This document shows, one piece after another, positions 8,649-18,271 of a stretch of 64,000 nucleotides of DNA. The stretch lies in NCBI GenBank assembly GCA_020444075.1, contig JAHLLR010000017.1, positions 1 through 64,000 of the forward strand, given 5' to 3'. The position numbers and the translations under genes are program-made. The notes beneath the pieces are model-generated. The model was given only the letters and a program-made list of their open reading frames with translations. It was not told where the DNA came from and did no database searches. Source of the stretch: Deltaproteobacteria bacterium (GTDB lineage: Bacteria; Desulfobacterota; Desulfobacteria; Desulfobacterales; Desulfosarcinaceae). Numbering within the stretch: the stretch's first letter is position 1; each line of letters opens with the position of its first letter.

Positions 8649-10205
8649 ATGACCACGCCTCTGATCACCGTGGATAGTATTACCGTCAGGCTGCGGGACC
8701 GTTGGCTGCTCAACGGCTCGTCATGGCGGATCAACACCGGCGAACAGTGGGCCATGACCGGTCCCAACGGGGCGGGCAAGACCACGCTGGCCAAGGCCAT
8801 CGCCGGACGTTTGCCGGTTGTCCAGGGAAAAATCCATTACCATGCCTTTGGCGGCATTGCGCCCATCGATGCGATTGCTTACGTCGCCAGCGATGCCCGG
8901 CGGGATTTCTGGCGCCGGGAGAGAAATCTGGACTACGTACGAGGCTTTGCCGGCCGATTCAATGACGCCACGACCGTCCGAGGGCTGATCTGCCCCCGCC
9001 TTTCCGGCCTTCTGCCGCCATCCGACATGGATATCCGCCTGGCGGATATTGCCGAACGCCTTAATCTGGGATCTCTGCTGGATAAGCCGGCCCTGGCCGT
9101 TTCCACCGGAGAGATGAGCCGGGTGCTGGTTGCCCGTGAACTGATCCGCCAGCCTAAGATGCTGATCCTGGATGAACCCTTTGAAGGCCTCGACCATTCA
9201 GGCCGGCAGGATTTGAAAGAGATGTTTGATCGGCTGGCCGCTTCGGGCCTGCCGATCATGCTGATTACCCACCGCCCCGAGGAGATGCTTTCCGCCACTA
9301 CCCATGTCCTCGCCATGGATAGGGGGCGGATCGCGGCTGCCGGCGCCGTCGACGATCCTTGCTGCACGCATACTACCGGCCCGGCAGTCACTTCAAGGAA
9401 TATGAACATTCGCCGCGCCAACCGCCGCCCTGCGGATCTACAATCCAGCCGGTTTTTTTCGTCGGAACCATTGATTGACATGAAGGCGGTAACGGTGCGT
9501 TATGGCGACACCATTGTACTGGACCGGTTCACCTGGTCGGTGAGCGATGGCGAGCACTGGGCCGTCACCGGTCCCAACGGTGCCGGTAAATCCACGATCC
9601 TCAAGTTGATTACCGGCGACTGCCTGCAGGTGTATGCCAACCGGATCCGCCTGTTCGGCAAGGATCGGGGGACCGCACAAACCTTGTGGGAGATCCGGGA
9701 ACGGTTGGGAGTGGTCAGCCACGATCTGGCCAGCGGATACCAAAAGCGGATGTCTGCCTTGGATGTGGTCTGCTCGGGCTTCTTCGACTCGGTGGGCCTG
9801 TATCGTCACTGTGATGCCGTGCAGATAAAAACCGCCCAAAGACGGTTGGCCCAGATGGATCTCTCAGCACTTTCCCAAACCCCGTTCAACCAGCTTTCCC
9901 AGGGTCAGCGGCAGATGATCCTTATCGCCCGGGCCATGGTGAAATCACCGAAGCTGCTGATTCTGGATGAACCGTGCGCCGGTCTGGATCCGGAAAACCG
10001 CGGCATGGTCCTGAGCCTGCTGGAGCAGATCGGCCGCCGTGATAGCACCAGGCTGATCTTTGTCTCCCACCATGAAAAAGAAATTCCAGCCTGCATTACC
10101 CATCGATTATTTTTGGATCGTGGAATCGTCGTGCGCAGTGGACCCTCGGGGACGACCGATCGTCAGGCGTTGGTGTTGCCGCCGTCTTCCAAACCGTCGT
10201 TATAG
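8649..10205 (+). CDS. ModF-like protein with two ABC ATPase domains
   Basis: A 518-residue protein made of two fused ABC nucleotide-binding domains and no membrane part, like E. coli ModF/PhrA (about 490 residues). Domain 1 has Walker A GPNGAGKTT (residues 38-46), signature VSTGEMSRVLVAREL and Walker B MLILDEPFEGLD. Domain 2 has GEHWAVTGPNGAGKST, a ModF-like stretch CSGFFDSVGLYRH, signature LSQGQRQMILIARAM and Walker B LLILDEPCAGLD, then FVSHHEKEIPACITHR. The role of ModF is poorly defined; it has been linked to molybdate transport operons, but no mod genes are present here. The ATG at 8649 is preferred over an upstream in-frame codon inside leuB. Its last 43 bases overlap trmJ tail to tail. 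Confidence 0.88.
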   Translation: MTTPLITVDSITVRLRDRWLLNGSSWRINTGEQWAMTGPNGAGKTTLAKAIAGRLPVVQGKIHYHAFGGIAPIDAIAYVASDARRDFWRRERNLDYVRGFAGRFNDATTVRGLICPRLSGLLPPSDMDIRLADIAERLNLGSLLDKPALAVSTGEMSRVLVARELIRQPKMLILDEPFEGLDHSGRQDLKEMFDRLAASGLPIMLITHRPEEMLSATTHVLAMDRGRIAAAGAVDDPCCTHTTGPAVTSRNMNIRRANRRPADLQSSRFFSSEPLIDMKAVTVRYGDTIVLDRFTWSVSDGEHWAVTGPNGAGKSTILKLITGDCLQVYANRIRLFGKDRGTAQTLWEIRERLGVVSHDLASGYQKRMSALDVVCSGFFDSVGLYRHCDAVQIKTAQRRLAQMDLSALSQTPFNQLSQGQRQMILIARAMVKSPKLLILDEPCAGLDPENRGMVLSLLEQIGRRDSTRLIFVSHHEKEIPACITHRLFLDRGIVVRSGPSGTTDRQALVLPPSSKPSL

Positions 10206-10930
10206 CGTTTGTCCCCGTATCGCTGAATCTGGCGGCAGACGCCGCGGATGATGCTGGTCTCACCGGAACGCAGGGACAATCGGGAGAAAAACCGGCGGAT
10301 ACGGCCCATCCAGTAGTCGGGGTTTTCCGGATTTATGTATCCGATTTGAACCAGTGACGCGGTCAGTTCCTCGTACATCTGGTCCAGTTCAATACGCTTG
10401 GCCAGGCGGGGAGTATGGGCGGGGAGGCTGGTCCGGCCAGCAGTGGACAGGCAGTAGCAAACCACCATGACGGCCTGGGCCAGGTTCAGGGAGGTGAAGT
10501 CCACTGTGGGGATGTTGACCAGTTGGTGGCAGTGTTTCAGGTCGTCGTTGGTGAGACCGCGATCTTCGGGACCGAAGAGAAGGGCCACCGTATTGGTTCT
10601 GGAGATGGAAATGAGGTTTAGGGCCATGAATTCAGGGGATTTGATTACCGGACGCTGGCCTCCCAACCGGGCGGTGGTACCGACCACATGACCGAAGGGC
10701 GCCAGAGCTTCATCCAGCGAATCAAATCGCTGGGCCATGTCCACCACGGATGCGGCTGCGTGGGTGGCCAGCCGCCGAATGCGCGCTTCGTCCCAGATGT
10801 CGGGTTCCACCACGATCAGGCGGCTAAATCCCATGTTGCACATGGCCCTTGCCGCGGACCCGATATTCTCGGGATACCGGGGCCGCTGCAGGACAATGGT
10901 AATGTTTTCACGATTGACACCGACTGTCAT
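10163..10930 (-). CDS. trmJ: tRNA (cytidine/uridine-2'-O)-methyltransferase TrmJ
   Basis: A 255-residue SPOUT-class methyltransferase that methylates the ribose of position 32 in tRNA using S-adenosylmethionine. SpoU motifs: [19 protein letters not shown] near the start, [17 protein letters not shown] in the middle and the knot motif [15 protein letters not shown]. The carboxy-terminal extension [15 protein letters not shown]...IRGVCRQIQ separates TrmJ from other SpoU enzymes. The start codon overlaps the ndk stop by four bases (ATGA), so ndk-trmJ are coupled. Its 3' end overlaps the convergent ModF-like gene by 43 bases. Confidence 0.93.
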   Translation of the reverse strand: MTVGVNRENITIVLQRPRYPENIGSAARAMCNMGFSRLIVVEPDIWDEARIRRLATHAAASVVDMAQRFDSLDEALAPFGHVVGTTARLGGQRPVIKSPEFMALNLISISRTNTVALLFGPEDRGLTNDDLKHCHQLVNIPTVDFTSLNLAQAVMVVCYCLSTAGRTSLPAHTPRLAKRIELDQMYEELTASLVQIGYINPENPDYWMGRIRRFFSRLSLRSGETSIIRGVCRQIQRYGDKRYNDGLEDGGNTNA

Positions 10931-11346
10931 CGGGCGTTGATTTCAAAGGCATTGAAAAAGTAGCCGATTTCAAATGCCGCGGTTTCCGGGGCGTCGGAGC
11001 CGTGGACCACGTTTTTTTCGATATCGGTGGCAAAATCGCGTCGGATGGTGCCTTCGGCCGCGTCCTTGTAATTGGTGGCGCCCATGAGTTCACGATAGCG
11101 GGCAATCGCATTTTCTCCCTCAAGCACCATGACCACCGCCGGGCCGGAAGACATGAAATCGGTAAGGCTGCCGAAAAATGGCCTCTTGCGATGCACGGCG
11201 TAAAATCCCTCGGCCTGGGCCTTGGTCATATGGATCATTTTCATAGCGATAATATTCAGGTCATTGGCTTCCAGCCGCTTGATCACTTCGCCGATAACGC
11301 CCCGGGCCACACCATCGGGTTTGACGATTGACAATGTTCTTTCCAT
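10927..11346 (-). CDS. ndk: Nucleoside diphosphate kinase
   Basis: A 139-residue kinase that transfers the gamma phosphate from ATP to other nucleoside diphosphates through a phospho-histidine. The full family pattern is visible: [13 protein letters not shown] at the start, [44 protein letters not shown], and the active site NVVHGSD with catalytic His115. The length is normal. It is the first gene of an ndk-trmJ unit and has a candidate promoter at 11383-11411. Confidence 0.97.
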   Translation of the reverse strand: MERTLSIVKPDGVARGVIGEVIKRLEANDLNIIAMKMIHMTKAQAEGFYAVHRKRPFFGSLTDFMSSGPAVVMVLEGENAIARYRELMGATNYKDAAEGTIRRDFATDIEKNVVHGSDAPETAAFEIGYFFNAFEINAR

Positions 11347-11382
11347 ATTGGTTTTCCTTTCATCAGGTTTTTATTCGAGGCT

Positions 11383-11411
11383 GCCATAACAGAAGGCCGG
11401 TACCAAGTCAA
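11383..11411 (-). promoter_or_regulatory. Candidate ndk-trmJ promoter
   Basis: Read on the minus strand, TTGACT (11411-11406), a 17-bp spacer and TATGGC (11388-11383) preceded by TG form an extended -10 promoter about 40 bases ahead of the ndk start codon. The -10 box is weak. Confidence 0.45.
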
Positions 11412-11512
11412 CCGGTTACACCGGTGGGGAAAATCTATTTGATATGTGCCAACGAACTGATATCTTGATATTAAATCCAAACCTTAACCGTCTGCCAGAG
11501 CCGTTGAACCCG

Positions 11513-11541
11513 TTGACATCATCGGGTTGGCGTTCTATTAT
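11513..11541 (+). promoter_or_regulatory. Promoter for the FmdB-like gene
   Basis: TTGACA (11513-11518), exactly 17 bases, then TATTAT (11536-11541): a near-consensus sigma-70 promoter about 75 bases upstream of the zinc-ribbon gene start. It is divergent from the ndk promoter across a 273-base intergenic region. Confidence 0.7.
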
Positions 11542-11619
11542 TTTGATCGCTCCATTTTGATTCTTTCATTGCATAAACAAGCTATTAGCATGCAACAACA
11601 GGCGGAATGCGGAGAAACT

Positions 11620-12114
11620 ATGCCGATCTATGAATTTTACTGTCCGGACTGCAATACCCTTTTTAATTTCTTTTCCAGAACCATCAATACCTCCAAGAAA
11701 CCCAAATGTCCAAAATGCAGAACCTGTAAGCTGGAGCGGCAGATGTCCGCCTTTGCCTTTACCGGGAAGGCCTGTGAGCCTGGAGAGGGTGAAGAGATGC
11801 CCTTTGACGAGAGCAAAATGGAAAAGGCCATGCAGATGCTGGCCAGCGAAGCGGATCGGATCAACGAGGACGACCCGCGCCAGGCCGCCAATCTCATGCG
11901 AAAACTTACCGACATGACCGGCATGGAACTGGGTGCGGGAATGGAAGAAGCCTTGCGGCGTATGGAGCGCGGCGAGGATCCGGAGGCGCTCGAGGCGGAG
12001 ATGGGGGACCTGCTTGAAGGGGAAGACCCGTTTGTGTTGCCGGAAAAAAAAGGGAAGGGGACTTCAGCTGCCAGACGAGTCCCCCTGCGGGATGAAACCC
12101 TTTACGACCTTTAG
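11620..12114 (+). CDS. FmdB-family zinc-ribbon protein
   Basis: A 164-residue protein beginning with the FmdB/CxxC_CxxC_SSSS zinc ribbon: MPIYEFYCPDCN, then PKCPKCRTCKLER. The two CxxC pairs should hold one zinc. The rest is acidic and helical (MPFDESKMEKAMQMLASEADRINEDDP) and ends in a basic tail. FmdB-type ribbons are common regulators or adaptors of uncertain role. The ATG at 11620 with GGAG at 11611-11614 is chosen over an upstream in-frame codon because the ribbon starts exactly there. Forty bases separate it from the macrodomain gene. Confidence 0.8.
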   Translation: MPIYEFYCPDCNTLFNFFSRTINTSKKPKCPKCRTCKLERQMSAFAFTGKACEPGEGEEMPFDESKMEKAMQMLASEADRINEDDPRQAANLMRKLTDMTGMELGAGMEEALRRMERGEDPEALEAEMGDLLEGEDPFVLPEKKGKGTSAARRVPLRDETLYDL

Positions 12115-12153
12115 CAGAGGGGTGTTTCCCATTCTGCTGTCGGAGGCCGAATC

Positions 12154-12675
12154 ATGTCCCTAAAAGACAGACTGGAAGTATGGCTGGGTGACATTACCCA
12201 ATTGGCTGTGGATGCCATCGTCAATGCGGCCAACACGTCGCTGCTGGGTGGCGGCGGAGTGGACGGAGCCATTCATCGTGCCGCCGGACCCGAACTGCTG
12301 GGCGAATGCCGTACCATCGGCGGGTGCCCCACCGGCGAAGCGCGTTTAACCAAGGGCTACCGTCTGCCGGCACGATATGTGATCCATACCGTAGGGCCCG
12401 TATACCGGGGCCGTCCCGAAGACAGCAGACTGCTCTCCGGCTGTTACCTCAACAGCCTGACGGTGGCCATGAATCACGGGATCCGAACCTTGGCCTTTCC
12501 AGCCATCAGTTGCGGGGTTTATGGTTATCCCATTGCCGATGCCAGTAAAATTGCGGTGGATGTCTGCGCAACCTTTATGCAAACCCATGATGTGCCCGAA
12601 AAAGTGATCTTCACACTCTTCTCGGCAGCGGATTTTGACATCTACACCCGTTATCTGTCCAACCGGTCAGGATAG
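12154..12675 (+). CDS. Macrodomain protein (ADP-ribose-binding, YmdB/MacroD type)
   Basis: A 173-residue single macrodomain. Visible features: GDITQLAVDAIVNAANTSLLGGGGVDGAIHRAAGPEL, the MacroD-type loop containing the catalytic Asn/Asp region, then PTGEARLTKGYRLPARYVIHTVGPVY and the second ADP-ribose loop AFPAISCGVYGYP. Enzymes of this class remove ADP-ribose from acidic residues or hydrolyse O-acetyl-ADP-ribose. The length is typical of stand-alone bacterial forms. It follows the FmdB-like gene by 39 bases in the same direction and is probably co-transcribed. Confidence 0.93.
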   Translation: MSLKDRLEVWLGDITQLAVDAIVNAANTSLLGGGGVDGAIHRAAGPELLGECRTIGGCPTGEARLTKGYRLPARYVIHTVGPVYRGRPEDSRLLSGCYLNSLTVAMNHGIRTLAFPAISCGVYGYPIADASKIAVDVCATFMQTHDVPEKVIFTLFSAADFDIYTRYLSNRSG

Positions 12676-12788
12676 GGGCCCTGCCGCCAAATCCAAAGGA
12701 CACCAAGATTTCATAAAAACTCCGTTCTACCGGAAAGCAATGGAACCGGCGTTCGTATATCCCCTGTCGATACCGGCTGGAATTGGGA

Positions 12789-12816
12789 TTGACAAACCCG
12801 ATGGACATGGTTAAGT
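12789..12816 (+). promoter_or_regulatory. Candidate promoter for the selenoprotein gene
   Basis: TTGACA (12789-12794), 16 bases, then TTAAGT (12811-12816). The -35 box is perfect and the -10 box weak, which would suit an activated promoter. It lies about 80 bases ahead of the start codon in the 218-base intergenic region. Confidence 0.4.
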
Positions 12817-12893
12817 TCCACAGCTGAAACCAATAAGGGGTTTCCGGTCCTGAAACCGTTCGGGCCGATTTTTTTATTTCCAAGGAGGGTATC

Positions 12894-13208
12894 ATGCTTG
12901 AAGTTACACAACCGGCAGTTCAACAGATTGCCGAGTATTTCAAGGGGAAAGATGTCAAACCGATCCGGATTTTCCTCAACGAAGGCGGCTGAGGAGGCCC
13001 CGGCCTGGCCATGGCTCTGGATGAGCTATCCGATACGGACAAGTCGTTTGACATTGATGGTTTTAAATTTATCGTCAACACGGAATTTCTGGAGAAAGCC
13101 CAGCCTATCAAGGTGGATTTCCATCAGTACGGCTTCAAGCTGGACTGCGGTATCGACTTCGGCGCCGGTTGCACCAGCTGCGGCACCAAAGGGTCCTGTT
13201 GCTCCTGA
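12894..13208 (+). CDS. HesB/IscA-like selenoprotein (in-frame UGA = Sec33)
   Basis: Read through a TGA at 12990-12992, this is one 104-residue protein. It starts MLEVTQPAVQQIAEYF after a strong AAGGAGGG ribosome site (12882-12889) and continues IRIFLNEGG-U-GGPGLAMALDE before ending at TGA 13206-13208. The block GGU(G/A)GPxLxxALDE is the hallmark of the known HesB/IscA-like selenoproteins of Desulfobacterota, where Sec replaces the first conserved Cys of the A-type Fe-S carrier fold. The carboxy end DCGIDFGAGCTSCGTKGSCCS is Cys-rich and may bind iron or Fe-S clusters. Both sides of the TGA belong to the family and there is no frameshift, so this is recoding, not a pseudogene. A SECIS-like hairpin follows and a terminator closes the unit. 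selA, selB and selC must lie elsewhere. Confidence 0.9.
13000..13020 (+). promoter_or_regulatory. Candidate bacterial SECIS hairpin
   Basis: Directly after the UGA codon, CCGGCC (13000-13005) pairs with GGCT and, past a two-base bulge, GG (13013-13020), leaving a seven-base apical loop TGGCCAT at 13006-13012. The loop begins 14 bases after the UGA and has a G in its first two positions, as expected of bacterial SECIS elements read by SelB. I folded it by eye; alternative pairings of this GC-rich stretch exist. Confidence 0.5.
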
Positions 13209-13231
13209 TCGACCCGGACCAAAGTTAACTG

Positions 13232-13263
13232 AAAGGCGACCTCCATAAGGTCGCCTTTTTTTT
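13232..13263 (+). terminator. Intrinsic terminator after the selenoprotein gene
   Basis: AAAGGCGACC (13232-13241) pairs perfectly with GGTCGCCTTT (13249-13258) around a 7-base loop, followed by more T residues to 13263. A textbook rho-independent terminator 24 bases after the stop codon. Confidence 0.92.
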
Positions 13264-13491
13264 GCTCCCCGCCAAGAAATTATCAATTCCTTTCAACTCC
13301 AATCATCGAAGACCCGCTTGAATGCACCCACCAGCTGCATTCTTTTCCTTGCAGCTCCGGCGCTGTCTTGCTATAACGCACTGAACGCCAATTGCAGGAG
13401 ATAAACATCAGCGCCGCCCGACAGATATTGCTGTTGCCGGAAATTGATTCCCATCCATGACCAACGTTCGACGGTTCCCAAGGAGCAGACC

Positions 13492-14208
13492 ATGAAATTG
13501 GTGGAGTACGCGGTAAATGAGCATGTGGCCACAATCACCCTGAACGATGGGGAAAATCGGTTTAACCCGGATTTTCTCAACTGCTACTTAGGCGTCCTCG
13601 ATGAGATCGAGAATGCCACCGATGCGACCACCCTGGTGGTGACCTCCGCCCATGAAAAGATATTCTCCAACGGGATCGATCTGGAATGGCTGATCCCGGT
13701 TATTCAAAAAAACGACATCACCCGGGCCAAAGAATACTTTTACCTGCTTAACCGCATGTTCAAGCGCCTCGTCACCTATCCCCTGGTGACCGTGGCCGGA
13801 ATCTCCGGTCACGCCTTCGCCGGCGGTGCCATCATGTGCTGTGCTTTTGATTTCCGCTTCATGCGATCCGATCGCGGCTTTTTCTGCTTTCCCGAAGTGG
13901 ACCTGGGCATTCCTTTTCTGCCGGGCATGAACGAACTGCTGAAAAAGGCCATGCCCATGTACATGGTGGAGTACATGGAGTACACCGGAGTCCGGCTGAC
14001 TGCAAACCAGTGCGTGGACCATCATATTGTTCACAAGGCATGCACGATCGATACCCTTATGGATGAAACCATGGCTTTCGCCCTGGCTATCAACAAAAGA
14101 CGTCCAGTGGTGGCAGAGATGAAAAAACGGCTGAATCAAGCCATCGTCCACGCCATCGAGGTTGAGGATGTGACCTATATCGAGTCGGGGCAATTCAATA
14201 TCGGTTGA
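13492..14208 (+). CDS. Enoyl-CoA hydratase/isomerase family protein
   Basis: A 238-residue crotonase-fold protein. The oxyanion-hole segments are VVTSAHEKIFSNGIDLEWL and the helix start ISGHAFAGGAIMCCAFDFRFM. The later FPEVDLGIPFLPG carries the glutamate used by delta3,delta2-enoyl-CoA isomerases, while the first hydratase glutamate position holds Ala/Gly, which points to an isomerase-like enzyme. It would act on CoA thioesters in fatty-acid breakdown; the substrate is unknown. The ATG at 13492 sits behind AGGAG (13481-13485). It stands alone after the terminator and is followed by a nitroreductase gene. Confidence 0.85.
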   Translation: MKLVEYAVNEHVATITLNDGENRFNPDFLNCYLGVLDEIENATDATTLVVTSAHEKIFSNGIDLEWLIPVIQKNDITRAKEYFYLLNRMFKRLVTYPLVTVAGISGHAFAGGAIMCCAFDFRFMRSDRGFFCFPEVDLGIPFLPGMNELLKKAMPMYMVEYMEYTGVRLTANQCVDHHIVHKACTIDTLMDETMAFALAINKRRPVVAEMKKRLNQAIVHAIEVEDVTYIESGQFNIG

Positions 14209-14271
14209 TCGGACCCCCGGAACTGTCGAACCCATGGGAAAAAGGCAGGTTTTTATTAAGGGGTCAAAAAG

Positions 14272-14817
14272 GTGGCTGATTTATTAGAGATTATTAAAGG
14301 CAGGCGAAGCATTCGAAAATACGATGACCGCGACGTTCCCGAGGCGATGGTGGATCAGATCCTAGAAGCCATCCGGTGGGCTCCGTCATGGACCAACTGC
14401 CAGTGCTGGGAAGTGGTGGTGATCCGGGATCCGGCCATCAAGGCGCAGCTTCAAGCCACCCTTCCGCCGAAAGGCAACCCGGCCGCCACTGCCATTGTTC
14501 AGGCTCCTGTGCTGCTGGCCCTGTGTGCCAAGACTGGAATTTCGGGCTATTACAAGGAACTTCAGACCACCAAGTTTGGTGAGTGGATGATGTATGACCT
14601 GGGCCTGGCCACCCAGAACCTTTGCCTCATGGCCCATGATCTGGGATTGGGGACCGTCATCGTCGGCCTGTTCGACCATGACCGGGCCAAGATAGTGATC
14701 AACGTTCCGGACGGATATGAGGTGGTCACCCTGATTCCGTTAGGGTATCCCGCAAAAGTGGGGAACGCCCCCAAACGCCGCGAATCCCATGGGTTCACCC
14801 ACGACAATCATTTCTAA
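14272..14817 (+). CDS. Nitroreductase-family flavoprotein
   Basis: A 181-residue FMN-dependent oxidoreductase of the nitroreductase fold. It opens LLEIIKGRRSIRKYDDRDVPE with the Arg-Arg-Ser FMN-phosphate motif; later come RWAPSWTNCQCWEVVVI, the dimer-helix region DLGLATQNLCLMAHDLGLGTVIVG and the closing VTLIPLGYP. The physiological substrate cannot be told. The start is GTG, with AAGGGG eight bases upstream. It lies 63 bases behind the enoyl-CoA isomerase-like gene. Confidence 0.88.
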   Translation: MADLLEIIKGRRSIRKYDDRDVPEAMVDQILEAIRWAPSWTNCQCWEVVVIRDPAIKAQLQATLPPKGNPAATAIVQAPVLLALCAKTGISGYYKELQTTKFGEWMMYDLGLATQNLCLMAHDLGLGTVIVGLFDHDRAKIVINVPDGYEVVTLIPLGYPAKVGNAPKRRESHGFTHDNHF

Positions 14818-14842
14818 GACCAACCGGTAGAAACAGGGGAAA

Positions 14843-16525
14843 ATGAAAAGACCTCCCCGGCCAAGCCTGCCGATACTTTTTCCGAATGACCCTCTGCAAA
14901 ATGGAGACCCGCTGTTTCGTGCCCTATTTAATCAGGCGGGCACCGGAATCGCTGTCACTTTTCTCGACGGTCGTTTCATCAAGGTCAATTCAGCCTTTTG
15001 CACCCTGCTCGGCTATTCCGCAAAAGATCTTCTGGACCGCCGTCTGGAAAACATCGTGACTCCGGACCAGCGGTGCCGGCTTTCTGAATTATTTCGGAAA
15101 ATTTCGACCGGCAAACCAAGCCACGCCCAGATTTTTCTCGAATGCCGCAACCAGGCTGGAAAAGCGATCCGAGGACTATTGAATCTCTCCATGGTCGCCG
15201 ATAAGGAAGGCGCCTCCTGCTATTTCATTGTCCAGCTCCAGGATATCAGCAATCTGATGAATACAGACACCGAATTGGAAGAGAGCCGGCAGCGGTACCG
15301 TGCTCTGTCCAATGCCACTTTTGAAGCGGTGTTTATTTCCCGTAAGGGGGTATGCATCGACGCCAATCGCACCGCGTCCATCATGTTTGACATGCCCCGC
15401 GAAGAGCTGATCGGCATTTTCGGTACTGATGTCATTGCACCGGACTATCAGGCACGGGTCAGGGAAAACATGCTTTCCGGTTACGAAGAACCTTACCATG
15501 CTGTGGCCGTGAAAAAAGACGGCACCCGGTTTCATGTGATGATTCAGGGGAAAATGATCCGGATTGACGGACGCGAGGTTCGGGTAACCGTTCTGCGGGA
15601 TATCGATGCACAGGTGACGGCGGAAGCGGCGCTTAGGGAAAGCGAACGCCACCTGCGTTCCTTCATGGAAAGCGCCTCCAACTTCGTACTCTTCCGCCTG
15701 CGCCACCGGCCAGACACCCCATACCAGCCCTGGCGGGTATTCATCAGCCCCTCCATTGCGGAAATCATCGACCCGACCCAGGTGCCTGATTTTCAATCCT
15801 GGCTTAAGATGCTTCGCCCGGATGACCGAAAACGCCTGCTGGCCGCCGGACTCAAGATGCTCGACACCCACAGGCTGGATGAAACGGTTCGGATTTACGA
15901 CCACTCGAGAAGGCGGTGGCGGTGGCTGCACATCATTTCTGTCGCAGTATCCGATGAAACCGAAAATAGCTTGTTTTTCAACGGTATAATTCTGGACATC
16001 ACCAAGGAGATGGAAGCCACTGCGGCGCTGAAAGGCAGGGAAAAGGAGTTGAAGGAAAAAACCGAAAGCTTGTCCGAAGCCAACACGGCTCTGGAGGTGC
16101 TCCTGCAAAAGCGTGAAGCCGATCGCATGGAAATGGAAGAGAAGATGCTGATCAACGCCAAGAGCCTGATCCTGCCATACCTGGAAAGACTCAAGGCCAG
16201 TCGGATGGATGAGCACCAGCGGGTCTATCTCAACCTGGTGGAGTCCAATCTCAACGAAATCCTCTCGCCCCTGTCCAGGAGCATGTCCAGGCACTTCCTG
16301 AATTTCACGCCCTCTGAAATCCAGGTGGCCAACCTGGTCAAGCAGGGAAAGACCACCAAGGATATCGCCTTGATCCTGGGGCTGTCCGCCCGAACCATCG
16401 AGGCGGTCCGCTATACCATTCGAAGAAAATTGGGTATCAAGAAAAAACGGTCCAACCTCAGGTCATACCTTCTCTCCATTGATGGTTCCGACACCATCCC
16501 CGGCGGCAGCGGCCGGATTCGTTAG
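14843..16525 (+). CDS. Multi-PAS regulator with LuxR-type DNA-binding domain
   Basis: A 560-residue soluble protein with three PAS-like domains: residues about 25-140 (LFNQAGTGIAVTFLDGRFIKVN), 145-270 (EAVFISRKGVCIDANRT) and 275-400. A coiled-coil linker follows (KEKTESLSEANTALEVLLQKREAD). The carboxy-terminal GerE/LuxR helix-turn-helix reads FTPSEIQVANLVKQGKTTKDIA then LSARTIEAVRYTIRRKLGI. There is no kinase or receiver domain, so it is a one-component regulator whose PAS domains sense a ligand or redox state. This architecture is frequent in sulfate-reducing Desulfobacteraceae. The target is unknown. It starts 25 bases after the nitroreductase gene. Confidence 0.88.
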   Translation: MKRPPRPSLPILFPNDPLQNGDPLFRALFNQAGTGIAVTFLDGRFIKVNSAFCTLLGYSAKDLLDRRLENIVTPDQRCRLSELFRKISTGKPSHAQIFLECRNQAGKAIRGLLNLSMVADKEGASCYFIVQLQDISNLMNTDTELEESRQRYRALSNATFEAVFISRKGVCIDANRTASIMFDMPREELIGIFGTDVIAPDYQARVRENMLSGYEEPYHAVAVKKDGTRFHVMIQGKMIRIDGREVRVTVLRDIDAQVTAEAALRESERHLRSFMESASNFVLFRLRHRPDTPYQPWRVFISPSIAEIIDPTQVPDFQSWLKMLRPDDRKRLLAAGLKMLDTHRLDETVRIYDHSRRRWRWLHIISVAVSDETENSLFFNGIILDITKEMEATAALKGREKELKEKTESLSEANTALEVLLQKREADRMEMEEKMLINAKSLILPYLERLKASRMDEHQRVYLNLVESNLNEILSPLSRSMSRHFLNFTPSEIQVANLVKQGKTTKDIALILGLSARTIEAVRYTIRRKLGIKKKRSNLRSYLLSIDGSDTIPGGSGRIR

Positions 16526-16588
16526 CCTTGTGCAAATAGTTTTTGTCGCGACCCCGAGATTACCATCCCATAAAGCCTGACGGCTATT

Positions 16589-18178
<1,590 letters not shown>

Positions 18179-18204
18179 ATGCGTTTCGTCTTTATTCGTT
18201 TACC

Positions 18205-18228
18205 AAAAAAAATAGGCCGAATGCGGCC
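18205..18228 (-). terminator. Intrinsic terminator after the HD-GYP gene
   Basis: On the minus strand GGCCG (18228-18224) pairs with CGGCC (18219-18215) over a CATT loop, followed by TATTTTTTTT (18214-18205). It separates the HD-GYP gene from prfC. Confidence 0.75.
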
Positions 18229-18271
18229 CGTTACCGAAATCCAATGATATAATAATAGTTTAAGTTCTGGC

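Noticed and set aside
12894-13208. Pseudogene or nonsense mutation in an IscA-like gene
   Set aside because: The TGA sits exactly at the known Sec position of HesB/IscA-like selenoproteins, both sides stay in frame and conserved, and a SECIS-like hairpin follows.
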